Below, in pieces: positions 41,325 to 54,200 of a DNA stretch of 64,000 nt; position 1 is the stretch's first letter; the number at the start of each line of letters is the position of its first letter. Where the stretch lies: assembly GCF_947242115.1 (NCBI RefSeq), contig NC_074714.1, forward strand, positions 36,652,323-36,716,322, given 5' to 3'. The notes beneath the pieces are model-generated. The model was not told the origin of the DNA. It saw nothing but the letters and a program-made list of their open reading frames with translations, and searched no databases. The DNA comes from Biomphalaria glabrata. Its lineage: Eukaryota; Mollusca; Gastropoda; Planorbidae. The position numbers were made by a program, and so were the translations under genes.

Positions 41325-42468
41325 GCTTTTATATAGCGCTACTTTCATGCTTATAGCATGCTCAGAGCGCTTCTTTTGTGGACCAGTGGGGGGGGGGGGG
41401 GGGGTATCTAGGAGTTGGTTTTCCGTGCTGCCTTTAGGCGCTCAGTAAACACAACTCTGCCCGAGTCAGGCGTCGAACCTCGAGCCCCCTTCTAGGTAGC
41501 CAAGCCAAGTTCAAGCTCTGGCCTCTCGACCACGCTTCCTACCAAAATCTCCGTGACAAGGTGCTGAATCTGTTCAGCTAATTCGATCAAATCACAAATG
41601 TTAAGCCACATAACATTCAGAGATTTTTGGACAGAAACAGAGTCCAAATATGAAGGGTTGAACTTGAAAAAAATTACTAAAACGTTTTTTGACTTGAGAT
41701 GTGTCAATTTTTAAGTCAGAGAATTCATAGCAAGTTCGTCAACTGTACGACGCGTCATGGTTGTAGGATTTGGCTGTTTTTAAGGTATATCACGGGACAT
41801 CTAAATGAAGTCAACGCCAAACTACAAATTGATTTCTCTTCGCATTTGTACCTTGACGTAAGCGCCTTTCAAAAGAAATAGCAACTCTTCATCTAGCAGG
41901 CCGAAAGGGTGTACCTAATCCTATTGAAGGATATTTTCAGTGAAGGATTTATTGATTTTCACATTTTAAAGAATGAAATATGTCTTTTCGAAAAATCCAT
42001 TTGCGGCCGATGTGTCAAGTGCCCCGATAGATCTACAGCTGAAACTGGAAGACTTACAAAGTCAGACATCCCTGCTTGACAAATTTCGAGCTTTGAAGAC
42101 GATTGATCTCTACTTTTCTAAATCTCAGCAAATAATCTTTACTTATGATTACAATGTTTACAGGCATTAATTACTGTGAACAAACCTTTTCAGTGATCAA
42201 ACAGGTGAATCTAATGTTGCCTAATCATCTCATGGACAAACATCTAGATTTAATTTTCCAACTTGGGTCTGATATATGCTGCTGGATATTAAGAAGTTAG
42301 TTACTGATAAACTTCAAATATTCGGGTTTCTAATCAAATAGTTTCAGATCAATTTCATTTCGCTTTTGTAACGTTTTGTTGATGTGGCCCGCGACAAAAG
42401 TGTCGAAAATTAAAATGGTCCATAGGCCAAATAAGATTGGGCTGCAGTTGGGCATCACTGGCATAAAT
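40507..42468 (+). mobile_element. Decayed autonomous hAT transposon (GTF2IRD2/ZBED-like transposase)
   Basis: The element proper is 40515-42460. The ends CAGTGATGCG and GGGCATCACTG are inverse. The flanks CCATAAAC and GCATAAAT agree in 6 of 8 bases. Transposase text survives in pieces in several frames. Near 40900 the text is YKVAHVLNRAIKPFSDSE-like (here SYKVAHVLNRAIKPFSD). Near 41790 it is LRYITGHLNEVNAKLQIDF, and at 41990-42120 PFAADVSSAPIDLQLKLEDL, LLDKFRALKTIDLYFSK. Near 42190 it is QTFSVIKQVN. These follow the order of GTF2IRD2/ZBED-type hAT transposases. Multiple stops and frame changes make it dead. An S3 SINE is inserted at 41290-41545. Confidence 0.8.
41290..41545 (-). mobile_element. 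tRNA-derived SINE, family S3, full-length-looking
   Basis: On the reverse strand it starts GTGGTCGAGAGGCCAGAGC (A box TGGTCGAGAGG). It has the B box GGTTCGACGCC, then CAGCACGGAAAACCAACTCC and the end GAAAGTAGCGCTATATAAAA. It finishes in a (TAA)n tail, seen as (ATT)n at 41290-41323. A G-run at 41390-41405 lies in the body. It is inserted within the hAT transposase remnant. Confidence 0.85.
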
Positions 42469-43141
42469 CATTCGGACAAGCTTTCATGACGATGAACTAG
42501 GAAATAACCACTTTATTCCACGAAACTAATGCTTTCAAACTTCAGAGATTCCCTATTCCAATAAAAATAACAAAAAATCAATTTTTTTAAATGCATAATA
42601 TATATATATGTATAACAAAAGGCAAAAAGATGGAAAATATTATTCAACATTTGAGAACTTAAGTGGTTTATCAAACGATCAGTGACGAAGATATATGTAT
42701 CTAAAAGTATCTTTACATAATCTATTGCGTTCCCTCAAATCAATTTGCGACCATGGCATGATCGTACATAAGCCTACTTATAAGAATTCTTATACCACTT
42801 GGTCGTGTCACTGACGAATATTATACAGTTCATTTGTACCAACACTGCGTCCCCCAGAGGTCCCCATTCGGTGAAGTGGACTGAACTGGCGCAACGTCTG
42901 TGTTGTTTTCAAGTGGACCAGGCAGGAGTACTTGCCAGGCGGCTATTGCTCATTTAGATTTGTTTACCCTTCGGAGCTCAACTGTTTCGGATTACTTTGA
43001 AATTTTGTGGAATATTAGATAGAAAAAAAATTACTTAACTTATATAGTGATTTCAAAAACTGGATGCCATAGTAAAATTAGCATTGCTATCGTTTTGATA
43101 ATGTTTCAGTTATAGTTTTTGTTTAGTCTAATTTGGTTTAC
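42469..43141. other. Upstream region of the stabilin-like gene
   Basis: The DNA is AT-rich, except for a GC-richer block at 42840-42990 just upstream of the gene, which is where a TATA-less promoter could lie. No TATA box at a convincing distance was identified. A short (TA)n run lies at 42597-42614. Confidence 0.4.
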
Positions 43142-43868
43142 ATGATGCCTACTACAATGTCACTTGAAAATATGGTCAACATTTGGCCATGCCAACGAAG
43201 TACTTGGTTTTGTTCTCGAAAACGCTTGGCAAAACATGGCAATGTTTTCTTTGTTTGTCTTTTCTTGGCGTTCGGCACTTTGTGTAAAACAGTAGAAGCT
43301 CAAGCAGATAATGACCAAGAGTCCACGTGGTCAGGGAGCTACACTGACTCCACTGTCATCAAAGAGTATGCCAGTTCTGTGGAGTCTACTAACGAATTTA
43401 GTAGCACAAACACAGCGGCTTTTTCTGTGTCAATAGATGGGAAAATGACACGAAATAATTTCTTGACTTCTTCAGAATCACCAACAACTACTTTGAAAAG
43501 CTCCAATCTTTTGTCTAACAACATTACGTCTCTCGCCACAACAACGTCAGATTTATCAAAGATGACAGATGCAACACCAACTAAACTTTCGCCCGACTCG
43601 GTCACCGCTGAAACATACAGTGATCTCCAGAAAACGACTACAAATACTGGACCTACCGCAGACATTGATGACATTTTAGGACCAGTGACTGGATTTTTCG
43701 ACGTGTCTAACACATCCGAAGACACAGAGAACCCAACCACGCCTGAGGAGCCTCCACCTGTAACATCAGCGGAGCCAACAGCGCTGAGTGAAGGCTTTTG
43801 TTATCAGAATATTTCACGTATCTATAAAACAGGATGTGTTCAATGCTCCGAAAAGCCTTGTGGGAGCG
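43142..43868 (+). CDS. Stabilin-like exon 1: leader and Ser/Thr-rich stalk
   Basis: The first in-frame ATG is 43142 ([11 protein letters not shown]); the open frame starts slightly earlier, but no earlier ATG exists. A hydrophobic core [14 protein letters not shown] at about residues 35-48 follows a basic RKRLAKH, so the N-region is long for a signal peptide. Residues about 60-215 are rich in Ser, Thr and Pro, mucin-like, with sequons. The exon ends with a Cys-rich start ([20 protein letters not shown]). The donor GTAACG begins at 43869, phase 1. Confidence 0.8.
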
Positions 43869-43922
43869 GTAACGTCATTTTTGTTTTTAAATTTGGTTTT
43901 TCAATCGCTTAAATAGAGCAAC

Positions 43923-44016
<94 letters not shown>

Positions 44017-47000
44017 TCAGTCAGTTCTCGTCAGATAGATAGATAGATAGATAGTCAGTCAGTTCTCGTCAGATGCATCTTTTCATCAGTTCTTGTCAGA
44101 TGCATCTATTCAAGTAGCCTACTATATTTAAAATGTCATTCTTTCTTCTTCAATTACATTTTTGTTCAATGTACTTGATGTCTTTGTTCTACGGGTGAAG
44201 TTTAATTCTGGTTTTATATAATAATTCTAAAATAAATTATAAAAATAATAATTAAATAATAATTTATAATTCTGATTATAAAATTTTGATCTTCTTTGTT
44301 CATACAAAATTTGATTATTAGATACAAATATGTGTACAATAAAATTAGTTTTATAATTCAAAGTAATAAAATAAAATGCTTGATAATGGTCTCTCTCTCT
44401 ATTTATCTAGGTATCAATTTTCCAATGTTTTTCTCATAGGCGATCGAAGGTATTTTGAAATACTCCGCCCTACAAACCTGGCAATGAAGTTCCAACCTTC
44501 ATTTATCAGAATAATATCACGATTCGAGACTTGTAATTCCTAAGATGTAAACAAATTGTATCATCAATATTTAAGTGATCAAAAGTTGTTACCTAATGTA
44601 ATTAGGCGTTGTGAAAGACTGCCAAGAAAAATAAAGCTAAATATTATTATTTGACCATTGCAAAGTTTTGCTACAACAATAAGGCTTGTCTTCGTGTCCG
44701 AAGATCATATGCCACATTTCACAGTAATTTCACGTGTCCACATGATGTTTCATGTAGACAGCCTATTGCTATAGCTTACAGGCTATGTCACAGATTTTGC
44801 TGTAGTGAAGGGAGGGCCGGCATTAGGCCTTTAGGCCAATTTGCGCCAAAGTGGGCCCCACGCCTGGCAGGGGCCCCGCAATTTACATTAGCATATCAGT
44901 CATGTCAGACTTTTAAAACTGTAGGTCTTAACTGTTAATATATTTAGTGTATTGTATGATTGACGTAACTTCAATTAAGCCATTGGCTCCGACTGCGTTC
45001 TGTTTGCTTTCTATGCATGTTGAATAATACATGTTGATATGATCGAATTAGGCCTAATAGTAGTTATTGTAGAAACAAATTAGAAGAGGGGCTTAGCATG
45101 TTTCCATTAAATTGAGCCCCACAATTTGTAAGGCCGGCCCTGGGTGAAGGTGTTGTAATGTTAAAATGTTTTTCTGTCGCGACCAGGTTATGTCATAGGA
45201 ACTGATCCTTGTCAAGATGTGGATTTTGAATGCAGTTATGAATGTCGAGTGCAGACGACTGTGATACAGTGTTGTGATGGCTACGTAGGCAGCGGTTGTG
45301 AAGGTAAGATATTACATGATCTTTACTCGAGTCCTTTTCCTTTCTGTTAACAATATGCCTTAATCGTGCATTATATTATCTAATACATATTGCCTATCCA
45401 TCTCTGTCACTCCAGTTGTAACAAGAACTGTGTCGATAAAACTGCTGAGTTGGGCAATTCTGAGCATAATTAATACTAAAATAGACACATTCACGAGATG
45501 AGCCAATGTCGTTCTACGATTAGGGGATCCAAAACATTTTCTCTTTATTCATATTCTCTTATCAAATAATTTAGATCTATTATATTTTGAAATAGTAATA
45601 AAAATAATGTAGAATCTAGATCTAATATTGCAAAATAATTTTGAAGTTAAATTGTTTAAGAGTGCGAAAGTGAGAATCAAGTAAGGGAGATTACTCAAAC
45701 TATAAAACTTAAAAAGCTCTAATTTTAACTTTCAAAATCTAGAATCTAGATTTTTTAGATCTTTTCATCTAGACCCTAAATCTAGACCTAGATCTAGATA
45801 TCTATAACCAGTATCTAGATCTAGAAAATATATCCAGATTCTAGACTTTAAACTCTACATTTACACCACACCCATTGCAGCCTTTGCCTAGAATCCAGAT
45901 CTAGACTAGATTCTAGAGAAGAGTAGTCAGTAGTACTAGTACTAGTAGTAGATGATAGATCACACCACTGTCACTGTCACTAACTGTGACTAGTGACTAC
46001 AGTCAGACTACTACTACTAGTACTAGTGTGACTGTCCACTGTGTGACTGTGAATGAATCACACAGATTGTGACAGATGACGAGATGATAGATGACTGAGT
46101 CTGAGATGTCTGTATTTTATAACATGAGGATTAAAAGAAAAGAATGATTGTCACTGATCTACATAGATTATAGATCTAGACTAGATATACACACAATACT
46201 ATTTACAATAAATTATAATTAGTATTTATATAATTAGATTTATTATATAATAATGTATTATTATTAGTAAAGTATAATTACACATATTCTAGATCTAGTT
46301 AATTATAGTTACTAGAATCTAGGTCTAGATCTATCATAATCTGTGTATGTCTACTATAGTCAGTATAGAATATAGATCTTGATATATTTAGAATTAAGAC
46401 AATTTAGTCTACCGGATACATACGGTAGAGTCGGTAGTGAAACATGGTCAACCTACTACTCATGGCAATAAAAAAGCTGAATATCTTCCACTTCCAATGC
46501 TTAATGCAGATTTTTTAAATTATGTGGCAAGATAAAATAACCAATGAGGAAGTGCTGTGAAGAGATGGGTGCCAGGACATCACAACTGTTACCAGCAGTA
46601 GACACTTTGACTTTGGCTGGCTTGGTCATGTTCCCAAAATTGCCACAAGATTGACTCCTACAAGTCATTCTGTATGGGGTTCTGATAGAAGGCAGGAGAG
46701 ACACTGGTCGCCTGCTTTTAAGGTAAACTGATGTATACAAATGTGACATGAAGCTCTTCAAAATCAACTCTTATCAGTTGGGAAATAGAGGCTCTGAAAA
46801 GATCCACATGGAGCTCAAACATAAAGGTAGGGTCCTGGATTGAGGATGTTATATACACATGAAGTAGAAAAAAAGGTGAAAGTGCAACAATGCCTGGTGA
46901 ATGCATTACCTGGGACGTAGCTGTGTATCAAGGATAGGCCTCTTAAGACATATAAAATCACATTTCCATTTACTTTAAAAAAAAAATGCAGATTATAGAT

Positions 47001-50000
47001 ATATGTAAACTACTTACCTCGATCTATAATATAATTGGAACAGAAATTCATATGTTGTATAATTTTATTCTTAGCTTGTCCAGGAGGCTCTTCCAACCCA
47101 TGCAATGGCAATGGAAAGTGTCAGGAAGGCTATCCAATGTGCAGATGTGATGTAAGAGTAAAATATGTGTAGCTTTCATTTAGAACTGAAATAGATCAAC
47201 AAATTGTGGATAACCTGGGACTAAATCTGACAAAAGATTATTATTGATATCTAAATAAAACTCATACCTTAACTGCCAATTCTCAACTTTTCTAAACAAT
47301 CCATCTAAGTTTGCAATATTTTCTTTTGAAGGTTATTACACAAAAATATTTGGTTCTGTGGTACTCACTAGATCTATACCAAATAGAATTTTAAAAATTA
47401 TTTTTTTGTAAAAAAAAACCCAACTCAAATTGACCCTTCCCCTTCTCTGTTCACATGCTTACAATAGTTGAAATTCTGAACATTTAAATTAGGAGCAGTA
47501 AATTTATAATAGGAAAACAACAGTGTTCTCCCTGCAATAATTCTACTAAATATTATTACAGTAATAGTTCTAAAGACTTAAACAAGTTTGATAGTTAGCA
47601 AAAGTACTAGGATCTCTCGTTTTTAATGATCAATTGATCTGTGATCAAGATATTGGCTACAGGGTGATGAATGTAGCTTATAAAATCCATTTTATGTGAG
47701 AAAAAATATTGTTGCACAAAATTATGCATATTATTGTTTATATATATTTATCATTTTCATTACATATTACATTCTGAGATGTCATTGACATCATCACATT
47801 TTCCCTTCTGTCTCTCACACAGCCAGGTTTCGCAGGTACTGCTTGTGAGTTATGCAATGATACTCGGTATGGTGATGATTGTTCTCAAGGTTTGTTTCAC
47901 TAAAAGATTTCTCAAATGTTTTTTTTTAACTTAAAATCTAGATTAAAATCTAATATTCAGTAATTATAAGAAGTGTTGACTGAAGTAAATTTTATCTTGA
48001 TACTATTCAGCTTGTATTATAATGTAACATTATTTTTTTATAAAATTCTTCACTATTCACCCACCATGCTTTGAGTGTTCAGTTGAAAGTCTGTTATAAA
48101 GGATTACTTCTGAAGTTGTCATAAAAAACTTATATCAATGTGCTGGACATACACAATCCCATTAAAACTATGTTGAAAACCGATTAATTCCTTGTTAATG
48201 TTTTAGCGTAACACTCTGTTTAAAAGACTTTTGTGCTCTTTCGCACAAAGATAAATTTCACATTCTAAACTTTTAATAGCTTGGACTAATATTATTAAAT
48301 GAACCCATAACCTTAGAATTTGTTTATGCTTGTGTAAAATATTACAGAAAATATTACAAAACTCAGAAATCAGAAGACCTTGTTAGTAGTTTGAAATTAA
48401 CACACCATGAAATTTGGATGTATATCTGTATCAATTCTTGTCTCTTCAAGTAAAAGAAACTGTCTCTTTTTTTTTTAAAAGATTAATGATTATTTTACAA
48501 ATTTTAGAGTGTGCTTGTGTAAACGGTGTGTGCAGTAATGGACGCCAAGGTGATGGCTCATGTTCCTGCTACTCTGGATACAAAGGGGCAAAATGTGATG
48601 AAAGTAAGCAATTAACTGGTAGTTTATAAGTAGTTTATTAATACCTAACACATAAGTAAATATAAGCTATGTAGCATAAAGTAAGTAACAAAATCACAAA
48701 GTATCATCAGCTTGGAATACTTGGGATTTCTCTCACATAGCTTCATTATTTGAACAACTGTAGTTCTAAGGTGCTGAAATTAACTGGAGCTTTGATTTTT
48801 AAATGCATGAAAAGTACTTATGAAACTTTGATACTTGATAATAATTGAATTACTAAATCAGTAGGCTATCACAAGTCTACATTTAAGAACATATACAAGT
48901 TTGCTTGCTACAGAAACTTGCCACAACTGTCAGTCACTCAGACAGATCAATCCTATTATGTCTGAATTCATGTAGGCCTTATGAGCTAAGAATGGAACAT
49001 ATTGTATGTATCATTAGGCATGAAATTACATGTCAATTTACATGTTTTGCATACAACAGAGTTCAATTATTTATATGTAAAAAAATATAATGCTTGGAAT
49101 GATACAAAAATGTACAGAAACACAAAAGTCTGCCTAGATCTTTTTTTTCTAAGTTGCTCACTGTTATGAACATAATAATAACAGAGTTTGAAAACCATGT
49201 CCGCTTAGTATGGCTTTAATAGACTTAATGACTCACAACACACACATCTGTAACATTTTGTGGGCACATTCTTATGGACAAGTTACAAGCACATGTAAAC
49301 ATAAGAACGACAACCGATACAGTATATAATTTCACCCTTTACTCACCCTTTACCATATGTTATATTGATCTAAACCTTTGTTTTCTGACTTAAGTTACTA
49401 ACCCTTTACTATGGCTGGCCCGTGACATGGTTCCAACTGGCCCGCCAAAACATCAACACAAAATGTAGAAAATAAAAATTAAAAAAAAAGGTTGAAAAAT
49501 TTATTTTTTCAATGTTAGGACTTTTTCTGTGATGTAATTCATTCTAATCTATTGTCTTTCTAGAATAAACAATTACAAAAATATGGTCACATTGTTGGTT
49601 ATAGCCGCTAAGAAAAGAAAAAAAGTTGAAGCTGTCAGCTTTTCTGGCGTGACAACTGTAAAATAAGTGAACGATGTTGGTGAAAATCTCCATTTTAAAC
49701 TAAATGACAAAGCAGCAGATTTTGAAATAATTACTATTGCCGCTGAAGAATGACACCAACTGGAACTTACTAAGCTGGACTTCCCTGCTTGAGAAATTTG
49801 GAGCAAACAGACAATAGATTTCTACAACGTGTTGTCTACAGAAACCTTGCACCTTTCCGAAAACAATGGCTGCGTAGGATCACAATGTTAACATGCACTT
49901 AATTTAGTAGAAAAACTTTTTTAGTTATAAGACACCTGAAATCCTTGTTACGTTACTAGCTTATGGGTGTATGTAAGCCTAATGGAGCCACAGGAATTGT

Positions 50001-51191
50001 AATAAAACAATTTAAAATAGTTTATTCTCTATTTCAAGGCACGGTGGCTGAGCAGTAAAGCTGTTGGTTTCCGAACCGAGTTCCCAATTAGAATCCTGGC
50101 AAAGACTGTGATTTTAATTTTGGGATCTTTGGGCGCCTCTGAGTCCACCCAATTCTTATGGATGCGTACATTAGTTGGGGAAAGTAAAGGCGGTGCTGGT
50201 CACATGAAACTTTGGTTAACCATGGGTCAAAGAAACAAATAGATAGATGACCTTTACTTTGTCTGCCCTATAGACTGCAAGGTCTATTGCAACTTTTCTC
50301 TATTCCATTTTTTAAATTTTTTGTTAATGTGGCTTGTGACATGAAAGTCGGAAATTAAAATGGCCCACAGGCAGTATAACGTTGGGCATCACTGATCTTA
50401 ACCTTTGTTTTCTGACTTAAGTTGCTCACCCTTTACCATGTTATATTGGTCAGACTAAATCAAGAAGAGATAACTAGGATTTGTGGTGAATAATGACAAT
50501 GATCATTTCCAGTATGGTTGGACTCCAACAATCTCAATGGCTTGTTTTGTCTAAAACAGTGATGCCCAACTTAATTTGACTTGTAGGCCATTTGCATTTT
50601 CAACACTCTTGTTACAGGCCACATCAACAAAAAGGTAAAAAAATGAAATTGAAATTGACCTGAAACAATTTTATTAGAAACCAGTTGATCTAGTACTTAC
50701 ATTAATTAATGGGGTGTTTGAAGTTTATCTTTTTTCATGTGTCAAAAATGGCTTTATCTCTCTTCTTAAAATGCGAGCAACATTGTTGCTAGCTTAACCA
50801 CTGACTTGTCTCTTTTTAGTAAATATTCTCATCGATCCTCCTATCTCTAGGTGTAGTTTAACAAACCTTTATTCGCAGCTCAACCAAGTATGCCGCCATA
50901 TTTGTTTTATAATGGGGTTATTTAAAAGTCAAATATATTGAGTTATTATTTGTTACCAAATAAATTGAGGGCCCTAAAGTAGATAAAAATGCAACCACGT
51001 CTGGCCCACAGGCTGTATTTGGGCATCATTGGTCTAAAATATTATATATATATATATATATGACTGCCTAGTTGTGTGGTATATGTTCTGGATGTCTTCT
51101 TGATGGGTTTGAACCCTGCCTGCCACTAACTCATGCCATCTTGCAAGAAGTTTGGATTAAGATTTAATAATATTCATTTATATGTCTATAT

Positions 51192-51231
<40 letters not shown>

Positions 51232-54200
51232 TAGAAATAGTAAAACTTAGTATTGATAAATAATCAGAGCATTATATTAATATTTTGAATAGATTAAAAA
51301 AAAATATTTTGCTATATGTTACATCTTTATTTATCTCTTGGTTTTACTATGGTAAAAGTATGCAATTTTATCAAACCAGTTTGCTGCTTAATCTCTAGCA
51401 TACTAAACTGAAGATGATATGATTATGTATTCTCTTTCAGAATTGCTGACTTGTGATGATTTGCAATGCATGAAAAAGAGCTCTGTTCATTCCCGATGTA
51501 TTGAAGTCGATGGCATTGCTGCATGTGACTGTGATATAGGTTATAGATATAATGCCTCTCTAACAGACTGTGTAGGTAAGATATATGACAAAGAACACAT
51601 TTAAAAAAAAATAATTATAATTTACATTAAGCTTTCAAAATATTTCTGTTTCCAATATAGTTAAATAAGTAGGCATATCTGGCCTAAGATTTTAAGGGGG
51701 GTTGACCTAAGGTCATTGGTTATTGTGCAGAACTTAAAATTTTAGTAAACTGTTAGCTGAAAATATTATGAATTTTACTTATCCCTGCTTAATAAATACT
51801 TAATATCTTGACCATTTAAACATCCACTAACAAATGAAAATCTAAACAGTGAGTTTGAAAATAGATGCCATAGATAGAGCTGAAATTATACTAGCTAGTC
51901 GTGTTTGAAAAGAGTCAAATATATCTATAAAAACATTGGAATGGCTTCATGGCCATATGGTATTGCTTCAGATGTGTCATGATGGTCTCAAGTTTGAACC
52001 CTTCTCCCCCACAGCCTGTAAAAGGTTTGTGCAAGGATGTAACAAACTTCAGTTCTCAAGGAATGTCTGAAACTTGTATAACAAAACAAAACAATTTGTC
52101 AAGATGAGAACTAGAACACGCTTGTGGACAGATTTGAGTACTGGTACATATATCTGTTCTATTGCTGAAAGATTTGAATTCATTAGAATAATGTACTGCT
52201 GCCACCGGTAATAATAAAGATGATTTTATTGGTCTGAACTAATGGAAAATTCAGTTTCACTACTTTGTCCATCACATTGACAAAATAATTAAGAAAGAAA
52301 AAATGCATTAGGGTTTCTTAATTTTTAATTAATTTTTTTTTACAAATGGAACAGCATAAACTAAAATGCTATTTAACCTTGTTTAGACCACTATGCATCC
52401 TTTGTTTGGAATCCCTCCGCTGAAGAAAACCAAAAAATATATATATAGATATATAAAACAGACACAAAATAGAGCTGTTAAGCTTATATGAAAGTCACAT
52501 TTGAGTAGAGTAACAGCATTTCACTACATTTAAAGACATTTCACTACAGAAGACTATAAAGTAAAGTAGCAATAATGCATGAAACACTAAATCATAACTT
52601 ACTAAAAGAAAAAAAAAAGATAACCTAAAAAAATACTCATAAAGACACAAAGATACAGAAGGCACATTATATATTCTTTATGCTAGGAGGAATTTGTAAG
52701 AGCGTTTTTCTTCTCTAGTGCCATTAGAGCATGGAACAGGTTAACATAGGGCATAATTATCTTCTTTTTTTAAGGAACATATAATATGCTATTGTCATAA
52801 CATGCCAGCCATTGTAACATAGTGAGTTAAAATGATTCACACAGACTACCTGGTTGAAGTGCCTTCTTTACTTTTTATTTTTTTTGCTTAGCCTATTTAT
52901 AAATATATATATGTATGTCAGAGATCGAGCACACAAGAGATTCCTCTCTGCCCATATAATGTACCGCCACTAATCTTGAAAAAGCATTCACCTTTAGCGT
53001 ATGGCTCCCATTGAGCAAATATAAATGTTCTAGCATTACTAAACAGTTATGGCCATTGATTTGTTTATTTTGCCATGCCCCCCCCACCCTCCTTTTTTTT
53101 TCACTTCTATTTTGGACTGGCCTGAAAATTCGAGCACCACTTTTCTCCCCCGTTCCCCATAACAAATATTTAAACTGACTATTCTTCTAAATTTCATTAT
53201 TTTGAAATAGGCTCTATGATATTTTTTGGCCTGGGACTTTGTTACTTTCCACATCCTGCAAATCCCCCACTTATGTGCTTGTACACTTTCAATAATACTT
53301 TTGGCCAGTATATTCTAGTACATGATACGTTTCATTGAAAAAGCCTGCTTTCAAACACCCTCAATTCTGACTTGTCAATTTGATATCTCTTTCCTCTCCC
53401 CTACCATGTTTGTTCCTGCCCCCTCCCCTTTAAAAACTTGAATTCTACATTCTGTTATATCTAATTGGCATGGCCCTCTTTATAACATTACCCCTCGCAG
53501 CCATATAGTTCTAACTCTAGAATTCGATTATCTGTATTTCCCTCCCCCTCCACCCTACGTGTATTCATTGACTTAATTAAAATATTTCAAAAGCTCTCTG
53601 ATGCTTTTTGGCATGAGCCTTTTTTATTATTGCATCCTGCACATCCAACGCTCACATAACCCTCCACTTAAATTCTCTTCTAACATAATTTTGTCCCATG
53701 ATTTCTAGTTTGTTATGTTGAACAGCCCTCTTGTGAATATAGAATTGCTTTTTTGGTAAATTTAACTGCTATGGTTTTGATCATGAAAGCTGCTTGTTGT
53801 TCTAGGCACACAGAAAGTAGTAGCGGGTTAAATTTTCATATTTTTTTGTTCATGGCAAGTGGGAGAATTAATGATGAGTAATTAGTTCAGGGCCTTTGTG
53901 CTTATAATATAGATTTATTTATGTAATTATTCATTCAATGATTCATTGATTTTTCTATTCTATGTAAATTTCTTTATCTTATAGTATATTCTCTTTCCCT
54001 CCAGCTATTAATCCCTGTGAGAATCCTAAATCACCTTGTGGATTAAATAGTGTTTGTATGATGGTCTCACCTGGAAGACACACCTGTACCTGTGAACAAG
54101 ACTTTACTGGGGATGGCATTGTGTGTATGCCTATCAATCCCTGTGATGTAACTGTGGGCATATGTGGTGAAAATACCAGGTGCTCAATGATTGGGCCAAA

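Noticed and set aside
43133-43141. Upstream start for the stabilin-like exon 1 at 43133
   Set aside because: The codon is TTG; the first ATG in frame is 43142.
43869-43912. Exon 1 of the stabilin-like gene continuing to the stop at 43912
   Set aside because: The GTAACG donor at 43869 joins in phase to exon 2, which continues the Cys-rich module; the extra residues are hydrophobic intron translation.
46501-46767. Minus-strand 88-codon protein in intron 2
   Set aside because: The plus strand of the same bases carries LINE C-terminus text, which explains the open frame better.
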